DNA from: CAYSNP01 sp050945855
Lineage (GTDB): Bacteria > Bacillota > Clostridia > Christensenellales > DTU072
Direction of reading: 5' to 3'
Assembly (NCBI GenBank): GCA_050945855.1
Contig: JBMNTS010000003.1
Span: 12,740 to 76,739 of the forward strand
Length of the DNA stretch: 64,000 bases
The notes below the pieces were generated by a model that was not told the origin of the DNA, did not search any database, and saw nothing but the letters and a program-made list of their open reading frames with translations. Numbering within the stretch: position 1 is the first letter of the stretch; each line of letters opens with the position of its first letter. Shown here one piece after another: positions 8,941-17,671 of this stretch. The translations under genes and the position numbers were made by a program.

Positions 8941-9021
8941 CCGGGCAAGAAAAGTTTTGATTGACACCCGACCGTTAATATGGTAAGTTAGTATAAATAA
9001 CCTTATCAGGAGGAAAAGAAA

Positions 9022-9180
9022 ATGGACAAATATCAATGTATACCCTGCGGATATATTTACGACCCTGCTATCGGCGACGCCGAAGGAGGGATAGCCCCGG
9101 GCACCGCTTTTGAAGATTTGCCCAACGATTGGGTATGCCCCGTCTGTTACGCGGGCAAAGACGAGTTTGAAAAAATTTAA
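9022..9180 (+). CDS. Rubredoxin
   Basis: A 52-residue classical rubredoxin, a small one-iron electron carrier of the cytoplasm. Two Cys pairs, CIPCG (residues 6-10) and CPVC (39-42), form the Fe(SCys)4 site, and the usual YIYDP, GDAEGG, PGT and LPNDWVCPVC signature is complete. The ATG follows AGGAGG by a few bases more than the optimum. It is 16 bp upstream of hcp and almost certainly co-transcribed, so it may donate electrons to the hybrid cluster protein. Confidence 0.95.
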   Translation: MDKYQCIPCGYIYDPAIGDAEGGIAPGTAFEDLPNDWVCPVCYAGKDEFEKI

Positions 9181-9196
9181 TACGGGAGATTAATTT

Positions 9197-10825
9197 ATGG
9201 CGATGTTTTGTTACCAATGTCAGGAAACTGCCAGAGGCACGGGCTGTGAAGTAAAAGGAGTATGCGGCAAATCGGAAACGCTGGCCAAGCTGATGGACTT
9301 GCTGATGTACTCCATCAAGGGATTGTCTTATTTAATAGTCAAAAATAAGATTGACCCGAAAACGATTGCAGAGGTAAACCATATTACCCTCTCCTCACTT
9401 TTTATGACTATCACCAACGCCAATTTCGACGAAGCGGCCATATGGGCGCAAGTTGAAAAAGTAATCGCCGAAAGGGACAAGCTGGCGGCGGCTTACCCCG
9501 GCAGCGCGGATTGCCGTCCCGCTGATTTCAAGTTGGAGAACATGGATAAAATGCTGGAAATGGCTTCCGGAATAGGCGTTTTGGCTACCCAAAACGAGGA
9601 TATACGTTCACTGCGGGAAATTATTATTTATGGTCTGAAGGGAATGGCGGCATACACCGAGCACGCCGCTAATCTGGGCAAAGAGGACTATGATATTTAC
9701 GCTTTTATGTATGAGGCGCTATCTTCCACGCTGGACGATACCCTCCCACAGGACAAGCTTGTGGCGCTGGTGTTAAAGACGGGCGAATACGGCGTAAAGG
9801 CTATGGCGCTGCTGGATTGCGCCAATACCGCAAGATACGGCAACCCCGAAGTCACCAAGGTAAACATCGGAGCAAGGAGCAATCCCGCAATACTGGTTTC
9901 CGGTCACGATCTGGTTGACCTTGAGCAATTACTGGAACAGACGCAAGGGGCGGGCGTGGACGTGTACACGCACGGGGAAATGCTGCCGGCGCATTCCTAT
10001 CCCTATTTTAAAAAGTATCCTCACCTAGTGGGCAACTACGGCAACGCATGGTGGAAACAAATAACCGAATTTGCCACATTCCGCGGCCCTATTCTTTTTA
10101 CCACAAACTGTATTGTGCCGCCCAAAAGCGAAGAGATAAGACAAAGGATATACACCACAGGCAGCGCGGGTTATCCCGGATGCGTACATATTATGCCTGA
10201 TAAAGAGGGCAAAAAGGACTTCTCGCGAATTATTGAGCATGCAAAAGGGCAGGGCGCGCCCGAAGAGATTGAGCAGGGCGAAATAATCGGCGGTTTTGCG
10301 CACGCTCAGATTACCGCTCTCGCGGATAAGGTTGTGGAAGCGGTAAAGAGCGGAGCGATAAAGAAATTCTTTGTAATGGCGGGCTGTGACGGCAGAATGA
10401 GATCCAGGGAATACTATACCGAGTTTGCCGCAAAACTGCCCAAAGACACCGTAATCCTTACGGCGGGCTGCGCGAAATACAGATACAACAAGCTGGGGCT
10501 GGGCGATATAGGCGGCATACCGCGGGTGCTGGACGCCGGGCAATGCAATGACAGCTATTCGCTTGCCGTTGTCGCGCTTAAGCTGAAAGAGATTTTCGGG
10601 CTGGACGACATAAACAAGCTGCCCATAGTCTTTAATATAGCCTGGTATGAGCAGAAAGCGGTAATAGTTCTGCTTGCCCTGTTATATCTGGGAGTGAAAA
10701 ATATCCACCTCGGACCCACACTGCCCGGATTCTGGTCCGCCAACGTGCTTGCCGTAATTAAAGACGCCTTTAATGTGCAGACAATCTCAACGGCGGATGA
10801 GGATATCGCAAAGTTCTTGCCCTAA
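9197..10825 (+). CDS. hcp: Hybrid cluster protein (hydroxylamine/NO reductase)
   Basis: A 542-residue Hcp, a cytoplasmic iron-sulfur enzyme that reduces hydroxylamine and, by present understanding, nitric oxide. The N-terminal cluster ligands are C5, C8, C17 and C23 (spacing X2-X8-X5). Ligands of the hybrid 4Fe-2S-2O cluster are seen in FTTNCIVPP, GYPGCVHIM, MAGCDGRMRSREYY, LTAGCAKYR and DAGQCNDSYS. The length matches the family. It follows the rubredoxin gene by 16 bp and is closed by a bidirectional terminator, so rubredoxin-hcp is a two-gene unit for nitrosative stress. Confidence 0.96.
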   Translation: MAMFCYQCQETARGTGCEVKGVCGKSETLAKLMDLLMYSIKGLSYLIVKNKIDPKTIAEVNHITLSSLFMTITNANFDEAAIWAQVEKVIAERDKLAAAYPGSADCRPADFKLENMDKMLEMASGIGVLATQNEDIRSLREIIIYGLKGMAAYTEHAANLGKEDYDIYAFMYEALSSTLDDTLPQDKLVALVLKTGEYGVKAMALLDCANTARYGNPEVTKVNIGARSNPAILVSGHDLVDLEQLLEQTQGAGVDVYTHGEMLPAHSYPYFKKYPHLVGNYGNAWWKQITEFATFRGPILFTTNCIVPPKSEEIRQRIYTTGSAGYPGCVHIMPDKEGKKDFSRIIEHAKGQGAPEEIEQGEIIGGFAHAQITALADKVVEAVKSGAIKKFFVMAGCDGRMRSREYYTEFAAKLPKDTVILTAGCAKYRYNKLGLGDIGGIPRVLDAGQCNDSYSLAVVALKLKEIFGLDDINKLPIVFNIAWYEQKAVIVLLALLYLGVKNIHLGPTLPGFWSANVLAVIKDAFNVQTISTADEDIAKFLP

Positions 10826-10850
10826 CAGTGTCACTTGTCAAAACAAATAA

Positions 10851-10876
10851 AAAGACCGCCTTTTCGGGCGGTCTTT
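10851..10876. terminator. Bidirectional terminator between hcp and pck
   Basis: A perfect 10-bp stem, AAAGACCGCC with GGCGGTCTTT and loop TTTTCG, flanked by A and T runs, lies between convergent hcp and pck. Confidence 0.88.
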
Positions 10877-10894
10877 ATCGTTATCGCAGAAGGG

Positions 10895-12679
10895 CTATTG
10901 CATTTGCTTAATGTTGCGCTTAAGGATTCTGCGCTGCTTATGCAATTCCTCGGGCATTCTGTCAAAGGTCTTGAAGTAGCGGTCTATCTCTCTTGCTTCT
11001 TTTTCCCAAAGCTCTTTTTCTACCTTAAGAATATCCGCAAGCTGCTCGCGTGAAAAATCCAGTCCTTCCAGATTGATGTCCTCGGGTCTGGGAACGTAGC
11101 CGATAGGGGTCTCCACGGCGTCTACCGCGTCCTCGCACCTTTTGATTATCCATTCCAGTACCCTCATATTCTCGCCGAAGCCCGGCCAGATAAACTTTCC
11201 GTTTTCGTCCTGACGGAACCAGTTGACGTTAAACACTTTGGGCATATACTTGGTGTCGCGGCTGCCCATTTTGAGCCAGTGCGCGAAGTAATCGCCCATA
11301 TTGTAGCCGCAGAAAGGCAGCATCGCCATAGGGTCGTGGCGCAGCACGCCCACTTTGCCGGCAGCCGCTGCGGTGGTTTCCGAGGACATTATAGCGCCCA
11401 TAAACACGCCGTGCTTCCAGTCGCGCGCCTGATATACCAGCGGAGTGGTCTTTGCCCTTCTTCCGCCAAAGACAATAGCGCTGATGGGCACGCCTTGCGG
11501 TTTTTCCCAGTTCTTGGAAATACAAGGACAGTTTTTGGCGGGAGCGGTAAAACGGGAGTTGGGGTTGGCGCCCACTATCTTTTTGCCGTTTTCGTCTACC
11601 ATGCCCGCGTGCCACTTGTTGCCCTTCCAGTCCAGCGCGTTTGCGGGCGGATTGTTATCCAGGCCTTCCCACCAAACCGTCTTATTGTCAAGGTTAAGCA
11701 CTACGTTGGTAAAAATCGTGCCTTCTTTGGTGCTTGCCAGCGCGTTGGGGTTGGATTTTTCGTTGGTGCCGGGAGCTACTCCGAAAAAGCCGTTTTCGGG
11801 GTTGATGGCGTATAGCTTTTTGCCCCTGCCCTTTCTTATCCACGCTATATCGTCGCCCACCGTCCATATCTTGTACCCTTTTTCGGTATACACTTTGGGA
11901 GGGATAAGCATAGCCAGATTGGTTTTGCCGCAAGCGGAGGGGAAGGCCGCCGCGATGTATTTGGTGTCGCCGTCCGGCTTTTCCACGCCTAAAATAAGCA
12001 TGTGTTCCGCCATCCAGTTCTCCTGGCGCGCCTGATAGCTCGCTATGCGCAGAGCGTGGCATTTTTTACCCAGCAGAACGTTGCCGCCGTAGCCCGAATT
12101 GACCGAATAAATAAAGTTTTGCTCGGGGAAATGGCAGATGTATCTGTTTTCCAATTCCAAATTAACCTTGCCGTGAACGCCTCTGGTAAAATCGGCGCTG
12201 TCCCCCAAATGCTCAATAACCTTAGTCCCCACTCTGGTCATAATAAGCATATTTAACACTACGTAAATGCTGTCGGTAAGCTCTATGCCTATCTTGGCGA
12301 ATTTGCTGCCCACCTTGCCCATGCTGTAAGGGATAACGTACATGGTACGCCCGCGCATAGCGCCCTCGGAAATCTTATGCAGCATTGCAAAAGTTTCCTC
12401 GGGGTCCTTCCAGTTGTTGGTAGGACCTGCTTCCTCTTTGGATTTGGTGCATATAAATGTGCGGTCTTCCACCCTCGCCACGTCGTTGACGGCCGTTCTG
12501 TGATAAAGACAGCCGGGCAAGAGTTTTTGATTAAGTTTGATTACTTCGCCGGTTTTAACCGCTTCCTTTATCAATTCCTTTTTCTGTTTTTCGCTGCCGT
12601 CTATCCAAACAACTTTGTCAGGCTGGAAGATGCCCTCATATTTGCTAATAAAGTCTAAGACATATTTGTTAGTAGTCAT
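10895..12679 (-). CDS. pck: Phosphoenolpyruvate carboxykinase (GTP)
   Basis: A 594-residue GTP-type PEPCK that interconverts oxaloacetate and phosphoenolpyruvate in gluconeogenesis or anaplerotic CO2 fixation. Motifs are the nucleotide loop FPSACGKTNLAM, GDDIAWIRKGRGKKLYAINP, and FGGRRAKTTPLVYQA, all typical of the GTP family and not the ATP family. I start at ATG 12679, which has AAGGAGAA 5 bp upstream; the in-frame extension of nine residues has no ribosome binding site. It is single-gene transcribed, with its own promoter and a shared terminator. Confidence 0.96.
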   Translation of the reverse strand: MTTNKYVLDFISKYEGIFQPDKVVWIDGSEKQKKELIKEAVKTGEVIKLNQKLLPGCLYHRTAVNDVARVEDRTFICTKSKEEAGPTNNWKDPEETFAMLHKISEGAMRGRTMYVIPYSMGKVGSKFAKIGIELTDSIYVVLNMLIMTRVGTKVIEHLGDSADFTRGVHGKVNLELENRYICHFPEQNFIYSVNSGYGGNVLLGKKCHALRIASYQARQENWMAEHMLILGVEKPDGDTKYIAAAFPSACGKTNLAMLIPPKVYTEKGYKIWTVGDDIAWIRKGRGKKLYAINPENGFFGVAPGTNEKSNPNALASTKEGTIFTNVVLNLDNKTVWWEGLDNNPPANALDWKGNKWHAGMVDENGKKIVGANPNSRFTAPAKNCPCISKNWEKPQGVPISAIVFGGRRAKTTPLVYQARDWKHGVFMGAIMSSETTAAAAGKVGVLRHDPMAMLPFCGYNMGDYFAHWLKMGSRDTKYMPKVFNVNWFRQDENGKFIWPGFGENMRVLEWIIKRCEDAVDAVETPIGYVPRPEDINLEGLDFSREQLADILKVEKELWEKEAREIDRYFKTFDRMPEELHKQRRILKRNIKQMQ

Positions 12680-12723
12680 ACGAGTTCTCCTTAAAAAAAT
12701 TCCCATAATACTATGGTGCCCTT

Positions 12724-12752
12724 ATTCTATCACAATATATTATTATTTGCAA
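12724..12752 (-). promoter_or_regulatory. pck promoter
   Basis: On the minus strand TTGCAA (12747-12752), 17-bp spacer, TAGAAT (12724-12729). Confidence 0.6.
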
Positions 12753-12772
12753 ATAAATGGGTTTTAATTACC

Positions 12773-12943
12773 AAAAAAAAGCAGAAACCGGCTTTACGGT
12801 TTCTGCGAAATCAAAACGCTTTTTTAAGCGTTAGGCATATTCGCCCTTGATTGTAGGATGTGCCGTTATCCGAATATTATACATGCCTTTTTGCGCAACG
12901 CATATTTATTTCCCGGCTAAACAAAAAGCGCCCTTGCGGGCGC
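12773..12943 (-). terminator. Three tandem hairpins terminating the metallophosphoesterase/RAYT-like transcript
   Basis: In order of minus-strand transcription: GCGCCC/GGGCGC (12928-12943) followed by five T, AACGCTT/AAGCGTT (12815-12832), and a perfect 10-bp stem GCAGAAACCG/CGGTTTCTGC (12781-12806) followed by eight T. The first and third look like full intrinsic terminators. They insulate pck from the upstream operon. Confidence 0.8.
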
Positions 12944-12973
12944 AAATAGGTGGATTTATAATGTGCAAAGGGC

Positions 12974-13867
12974 TTATAAGCCCATAAAATATTTGGCATA
13001 CTCCTCGGAATAACCCGTCTTTTCCCGAACTTTGGCTATTGTGTCAAGAATAAGCTCGTCGGTGAATCCTTCTATCCCCAGCAGCTCCGCCGCGTCGTAA
13101 AAGGGAAATTTTTCATCCAGCGTCAGATTTAACAGACAGTACAGCAAAACTTCGTTTTTTTCGCCTTCGGGCAACCTGAATTTTTTGTATACTTTGTCGA
13201 AAGGAACTTCCGTGCGCCTTACCGTATTGACGATTATTCCGCTCAGGCTTTCCTTATTAAGAGAGGCGTAAGCGGGATACCTTGCGATGTTTTCGCTCAA
13301 TACGTCGCCCAGTCTTTCCCTTACTGCGGACGTATAATCCTTTTTGGGAGTAAATTTAGCGTGCGAATCGTAAAACGCCTGCATGTCAAAAGGCTTGCCC
13401 ACAGCGTAGGCGTAAGCGTCCGTCAAAATCGGGGAAGCGTTAAGGTACGCCGGGTAACTGGAATAAGCGTAAGAAGCCATATCCTGTCCCGCGTAATTGC
13501 AGGCGTAATGCAGACTGAGCACGCAATCGGCGATTTTTCCCGCGCTCTTTAAGCGCATGACATTATACGCGGATTGGAAAACCATGCCTACCCGCTCAAA
13601 AGTCTGATTGTAATATTCGCTGAACTCGCCGTTTAAGCACTCCGCGTAGTCAATCAGGGCGGCCCCTATCCCTTCCCTGCTGCCCAAAAGCAGGGAGAGA
13701 GTGTCGGGGGCTATATAATAAGCCACGACATCAATATTAAAGGCGGGGGCGCACTGCATAATCCTGTTAAGCATATAAGCCTTAGCGCGGTCGTCTCCCA
13801 TTACTGCGCCGGGAATCCTTGACGATAGGGTAACACAGGCGTAATAGCCTTGAGGCCTTTTGGACAT
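12974..13867 (-). CDS. Degenerate Y1/RAYT-type transposase-like protein (HUH motif lost)
   Basis: A 297-residue protein. Residues 1-142 follow the layout of Y1 (REP-associated tyrosine) transposases: a SSRIPGAV start, a LLLG strand, LNGEFSEYYNQTF, a RVGMVFQSAYN element like the family RxGHLFQGRF, and SLHYACNYAG then YSSYPAYL like the family YIHxNPxxAG and WSSYxxYL. The catalytic His-hydrophobic-His of MPNHVHLLL is replaced by APDTLSLLL, so both His are Thr56 and Ser58. The extra domain (about 165-297) is helical and of unknown role. It is 17 bp behind the metallophosphoesterase gene with a good GAAGGA site. It is probably a domesticated, non-transposing nucleic-acid-binding protein. Confidence 0.65.
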   Translation of the reverse strand: MSKRPQGYYACVTLSSRIPGAVMGDDRAKAYMLNRIMQCAPAFNIDVVAYYIAPDTLSLLLGSREGIGAALIDYAECLNGEFSEYYNQTFERVGMVFQSAYNVMRLKSAGKIADCVLSLHYACNYAGQDMASYAYSSYPAYLNASPILTDAYAYAVGKPFDMQAFYDSHAKFTPKKDYTSAVRERLGDVLSENIARYPAYASLNKESLSGIIVNTVRRTEVPFDKVYKKFRLPEGEKNEVLLYCLLNLTLDEKFPFYDAAELLGIEGFTDELILDTIAKVREKTGYSEEYAKYFMGL

Positions 13868-13884
13868 AACTTTTCCTTCAGGAC

Positions 13885-16800
13885 TTATTTAGCCCTTTTT
13901 ATTTTTATTTCCCTTAATATAACAAAAGCGCCCGCCGCCAAAACGGTAACCACTACCGCGCCGGCAACGATTATGTTGGTAAGCAATCCGTAGGGATTGA
14001 GTTCCTTTATGGTGTCCGAGGCAAGGTCGTATTCATAGCCCTGATAATACAGGTCTTTGCCGTCAAAATACAGTTTGCCGAAAGTGGGATTGGCGAGCCC
14101 TTTGCCGTAAGCTACGGGCACGTCCTCGTTGTCTTTGTAATCGTAGTACTTGTTGCCTAAGGTGCCTAAGTTAATATACAGGGTTCCCTTATCCTTGGTG
14201 AGTTTTTGCTTGCCGGTCGCGGGCAGGTTGACGGGCTTGCCCTCTTCGTCCAGATAATAGCTTTCCGTATAAGTGTGGTCGTGTCCCTGCAACACAAGGC
14301 TTACGCCGTATTGAGGAAATACGGGGGTAAGCTGAGCGCGCAAGCCCTCCACATCGGCGTCATAGGAGTGTGAGCCTTTGGTATACGGACCCTTATGCAT
14401 TATTACCACTTTATACTCTTTATCCGCGCCCTCCAGATCGGCTATCAGCCAATTATACTGCGCCTCACCCAACTTGTTATCCTCTATATCGTTGGTGTTA
14501 AGCACGGTAAAATGCACTCCGCTGTAGTCAAAGGAGTAATACACGCCGGTAGAAGTATCCTGAGACGGATAGCTGAAGTTGTGATGCGCCACCATATAGT
14601 TGTAAGCGCTTGTCACAACCTCCGAAGAAGAGGGGACATAATCGTCGGTAGGCTCAAAAACTTTCGTTTCGTGATTGCCGGTAGTGGATACCATCGTGGT
14701 GTTTGCCCAGATAGCCTGCGGAATATCCAGATAATACCCGTATTGCTTGATATTGCTTGAGCTGTCCACGGAATCGCCCATATCTATTACGAAATCGTAT
14801 CCCAAATCAAATACCTTGTTCACGCTCGCCAGTATCTTTGCCGCCTGCCTGTATTCGGCAGCGGTATAGCCTTGCAAGTCCGAAATTAGCAGCGCCTCAA
14901 AAGGAGCGTTGTCCGCGGGCGCGGTCTTGAAGGTGTAAACGGGAGACAAATATCCGTCCTCCACGCTGCCTATCCTATAATAATAAGTGGTGCCGGGCTG
15001 CAGTCCGGTAAGGCTTATGGTATGGCGCGCCTTTTCTATGGTAGTTTTGGTAACTGCGAGCAGACCCACGTCAATAAGCGGCCTTCTCATAGCGTATATC
15101 TCGGTATCGCCGCTCTTTACGGTAGCCTTGGCGATATCAAAAGGCTTATTGTCAAAGGGGTAGTAAGCTATCGCGGTATCCTCAATCCTGGAATCGGTAA
15201 AATACACGAAATTCTTTGCGGTTTTGGGATCGTCGCCGAAATTTACCGCAAGCATGCCGGGCAGTTTTCCGTTTTCTATGGTAGGATTGTCCGCGATCTC
15301 TTCGGTGGTAAAAGTAAACTCGTCCCCCTCCTCAAAGGTGATAAGGTTAAGCTGCTCCGGTCTGCCCTCGGGGAAAATGTCCACGGCGAAAGAATACAGA
15401 ATATCCGCGCCGATATTGCCCAGTCCGGTATACAGGCTGTCCGTAATATAATCTTTTACTGCCTGGCTCAAAAAGTCGGTAAAGGTAAGCCCGTTAAGGT
15501 CAAAATCAAGGCCGATAAAGCCGATTACCTTTTCCGCAAGCAGCGCCAGATCTATGGCGGCGGGGTCAAATTTGGGATAGCCCACCAGCGTGCCTAAAGT
15601 CTTGAGCGCCTTTATTTCGCTTTGGGTCAAATCCGCGGTCAAATCAATTTTGCTGTTGAAAACCGTAAGCAAAACATTGTACAGTGAATCATCATTGTTA
15701 ACCAGATAATCAACAAGTTGCTTAATGGTATCGCCGGAGCGCATATTATCAAAGCTTTCCTTTATATTGGCGGGCAACCGGTCGTAATCGGTCACATCTT
15801 CGCCTTGTACATAGGTCAGATAGCAATAGGTGACAAATTCAAAGATATTGGTTCCGTCAGAGGCGGTCTGAATATTGACCACATTGTCAACCATATCTTT
15901 AAGATAGGCAAACAACTTGTTATTGCCATCCTGAAAAGCGGGATGTTCCCCCTTGTATTGGTAGTCGGCAAGCCCTATTACTTCTATCTGATTGATAAGA
16001 TTGACAATAATTTTGTCAATCATGGGAGCAATACCGGAAAGGTAAGAAGGCAGTTTATCTTTAATCCCGCCGATAAGACCCAGGATTACATCCATATCAA
16101 GATATCTGTAAGTATAATCGTCAATCACGTTGCCCAACAGTTTTGAGGAGGCATAATCGCTCATATCCGTACAAACTCTGCCGTCGAAATAACGGCTGTT
16201 GCCGCTGTCCGCCAGGTACTGCATGGGCAGATAGCCGGCATCAATAATGGAAGAAAAATCAATTTCCCTGATGACGTAACTTTGGGCATGGAATTTTTGC
16301 GTTAAGATGTCTCCCTTCGTCCCTCTTTCTATGTACGCCTTTCTGTAGCCGCCTCCGCCGGAGAACAACGAAGTGGTCTGGATATCCAGTATTCTGTTAA
16401 GATTGTAAGAGGTGTGCCCCGCGATATTATTGGCGTGAACATGTCCGGTAAAGGTGTATCTTACGCCCATATCCGCAAGGTAATCGGTGGCCGTTACGTA
16501 ATTATCCAGAATAAAGCCGGTAAAAATATTGTACTCCTCGGTAAAATGCAATACGGCGGAGTGATGCATTATGGCTATGCCCGTTTTGTTTTCCAGCGAG
16601 GGGGCATGCGCGTCTATAAAATCAACGGTGGAAGCAAAAAGTCTGCCGCCCAGCAAATGTCCATCTTCCTCGTTGGAAAGCTCCTCGTCCACGGATAAGA
16701 AGAAATAATCGTTGTCGTCAATCGCAAGGTAAGACAGTTCGCCCAAAGGGAAATCCTCGTCATCCTGAATGCCGTTTTCTATATATTGCCACGCCACGGT

Positions 16801-17466
16801 AAGGTTGGGCGCCAGTGAGGAGTTGATAAAAGCGTCGCCGTCCCCCTCATAAGGCAGCAGCGTAGCGTTAAGTTCTTCCTCGGTGTAAAAAGCCAGCGCC
16901 TCTTCCTCGGAAATGTCCGGGAAGCCCAAAGAGGAGTATATAATGCTCAGGTCTTTTCTGCTTACGTTGGGCGCGTCCACTTTATCGCCGTTTGTCAGAT
17001 AACGGTATGTGCTGGGATTGTAGATGTCGTGATTGCCGAAAGCAACAAAAATCTGAAATCCGGGCTTGTCGTAATCGGCGCGGATGCGGTTCTGCAAATC
17101 GCGCAAGGCGTTTGCCACGTCTATATGCCCCGCCCTTTCGCCGTTGTAGGTATTGTCCCCGGAAAGCACCACATAGTCCGGATTTTGCTCGTAAATCAGT
17201 TCTAACTGGTGCTTAAAAGCTGCGGAAGGCTCCGCCAGTTTGGTGCCCATATCAATATCCGCTTTGTAATCGCCCTGATAATTGGGAGAACAATGCCTTA
17301 ACGGGTAATAGTGAAGGTCGGATATATGTATAATGTAAAGCTCGTCCTGTTTGACATATTCTTCAGCGGCGGCGGGCGAATATTCCAAGGAAAGAACGCC
17401 TATTACCGTAATTGAAAGAATCAAAGCAAGACATACGATAGTTTTTCTGGAAAGCAATTTTGTCAT
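13885..17466 (-). CDS. Exported protein with two calcineurin-like metallophosphoesterase domains
   Basis: A 1193-residue cell-envelope protein. It has a signal peptide (about 1-34, ending AAA) and a C-terminal membrane anchor (about 1161-1184) with the basic tail KIKRAK. The first domain shows IIHISDLHY (D50, H52), LSGDNTYNG, AFGNHDIY, IMHHSAVLH and FTGHVHANN. After a long helical middle part comes a purple-acid-phosphatase-like Fn3 strand set (SLTGLQPGTTYYYRIGS). The second domain shows LLISDLQGY, DMGDSVDSS, STTGNHETK, IMHKGPYT and LQGHDHTYTES. Both metal centres look complete. It is probably an extracellular phosphatase, nucleotidase or phosphodiesterase; the substrate is unknown. GGAGG precedes the ATG. 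Confidence 0.85.
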   Translation of the reverse strand: MTKLLSRKTIVCLALILSITVIGVLSLEYSPAAAEEYVKQDELYIIHISDLHYYPLRHCSPNYQGDYKADIDMGTKLAEPSAAFKHQLELIYEQNPDYVVLSGDNTYNGERAGHIDVANALRDLQNRIRADYDKPGFQIFVAFGNHDIYNPSTYRYLTNGDKVDAPNVSRKDLSIIYSSLGFPDISEEEALAFYTEEELNATLLPYEGDGDAFINSSLAPNLTVAWQYIENGIQDDEDFPLGELSYLAIDDNDYFFLSVDEELSNEEDGHLLGGRLFASTVDFIDAHAPSLENKTGIAIMHHSAVLHFTEEYNIFTGFILDNYVTATDYLADMGVRYTFTGHVHANNIAGHTSYNLNRILDIQTTSLFSGGGGYRKAYIERGTKGDILTQKFHAQSYVIREIDFSSIIDAGYLPMQYLADSGNSRYFDGRVCTDMSDYASSKLLGNVIDDYTYRYLDMDVILGLIGGIKDKLPSYLSGIAPMIDKIIVNLINQIEVIGLADYQYKGEHPAFQDGNNKLFAYLKDMVDNVVNIQTASDGTNIFEFVTYCYLTYVQGEDVTDYDRLPANIKESFDNMRSGDTIKQLVDYLVNNDDSLYNVLLTVFNSKIDLTADLTQSEIKALKTLGTLVGYPKFDPAAIDLALLAEKVIGFIGLDFDLNGLTFTDFLSQAVKDYITDSLYTGLGNIGADILYSFAVDIFPEGRPEQLNLITFEEGDEFTFTTEEIADNPTIENGKLPGMLAVNFGDDPKTAKNFVYFTDSRIEDTAIAYYPFDNKPFDIAKATVKSGDTEIYAMRRPLIDVGLLAVTKTTIEKARHTISLTGLQPGTTYYYRIGSVEDGYLSPVYTFKTAPADNAPFEALLISDLQGYTAAEYRQAAKILASVNKVFDLGYDFVIDMGDSVDSSSNIKQYGYYLDIPQAIWANTTMVSTTGNHETKVFEPTDDYVPSSSEVVTSAYNYMVAHHNFSYPSQDTSTGVYYSFDYSGVHFTVLNTNDIEDNKLGEAQYNWLIADLEGADKEYKVVIMHKGPYTKGSHSYDADVEGLRAQLTPVFPQYGVSLVLQGHDHTYTESYYLDEEGKPVNLPATGKQKLTKDKGTLYINLGTLGNKYYDYKDNEDVPVAYGKGLANPTFGKLYFDGKDLYYQGYEYDLASDTIKELNPYGLLTNIIVAGAVVVTVLAAGAFVILREIKIKRAK

Positions 17467-17494
17467 TGTAACCTCCGGTTAACGTATATTAATG

Positions 17495-17523
17495 ATTTTA
17501 TCATACAATCAACCATATTTCAA
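17495..17523 (-). promoter_or_regulatory. Promoter of the metallophosphoesterase gene
   Basis: On the minus strand TTGAAA (17518-17523), 17-bp spacer, TAAAAT (17495-17500). Confidence 0.55.
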
Positions 17524-17528
17524 GATGA

Positions 17529-17554
17529 TATGCAATTATATATATGCAATTATA
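17529..17554. repeat. Tandem 12-bp direct repeat in a divergent promoter region
   Basis: TATGCAATTATA occurs at 17529-17540 and again at 17543-17554, a 14-bp period. It sits just upstream of the minus-strand -35 box and about 50 bp upstream of the plus-strand promoter. It could be a regulator site shared by both genes, or just AT-rich sequence. Confidence 0.4.
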
Positions 17555-17600
17555 TAGTATATATCCTCTGAGGCATTAAATCAAGCCCTTAATCGGTCTA

Positions 17601-17629
17601 TTGACAAAGGTTTTTCGCTGTGTTAAACT
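17601..17629 (+). promoter_or_regulatory. Promoter of the lipoprotein gene
   Basis: TTGACA (17601-17606), 17-bp spacer, TAAACT (17624-17629). Confidence 0.65.
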
Positions 17630-17671
17630 TGAACGTGAAAATGGGGAATTTTTTTATAAAAAGGAGTTGCT

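Noticed and set aside
8984..8997. TATAAA at 8992-8997 or TAAGTT at 8984-8989 as a full promoter of rubredoxin-hcp with TTGACA 8961
   Set aside because: TATAAA is 25 bp away and TAAGTT matches poorly; I kept only the candidate operator.
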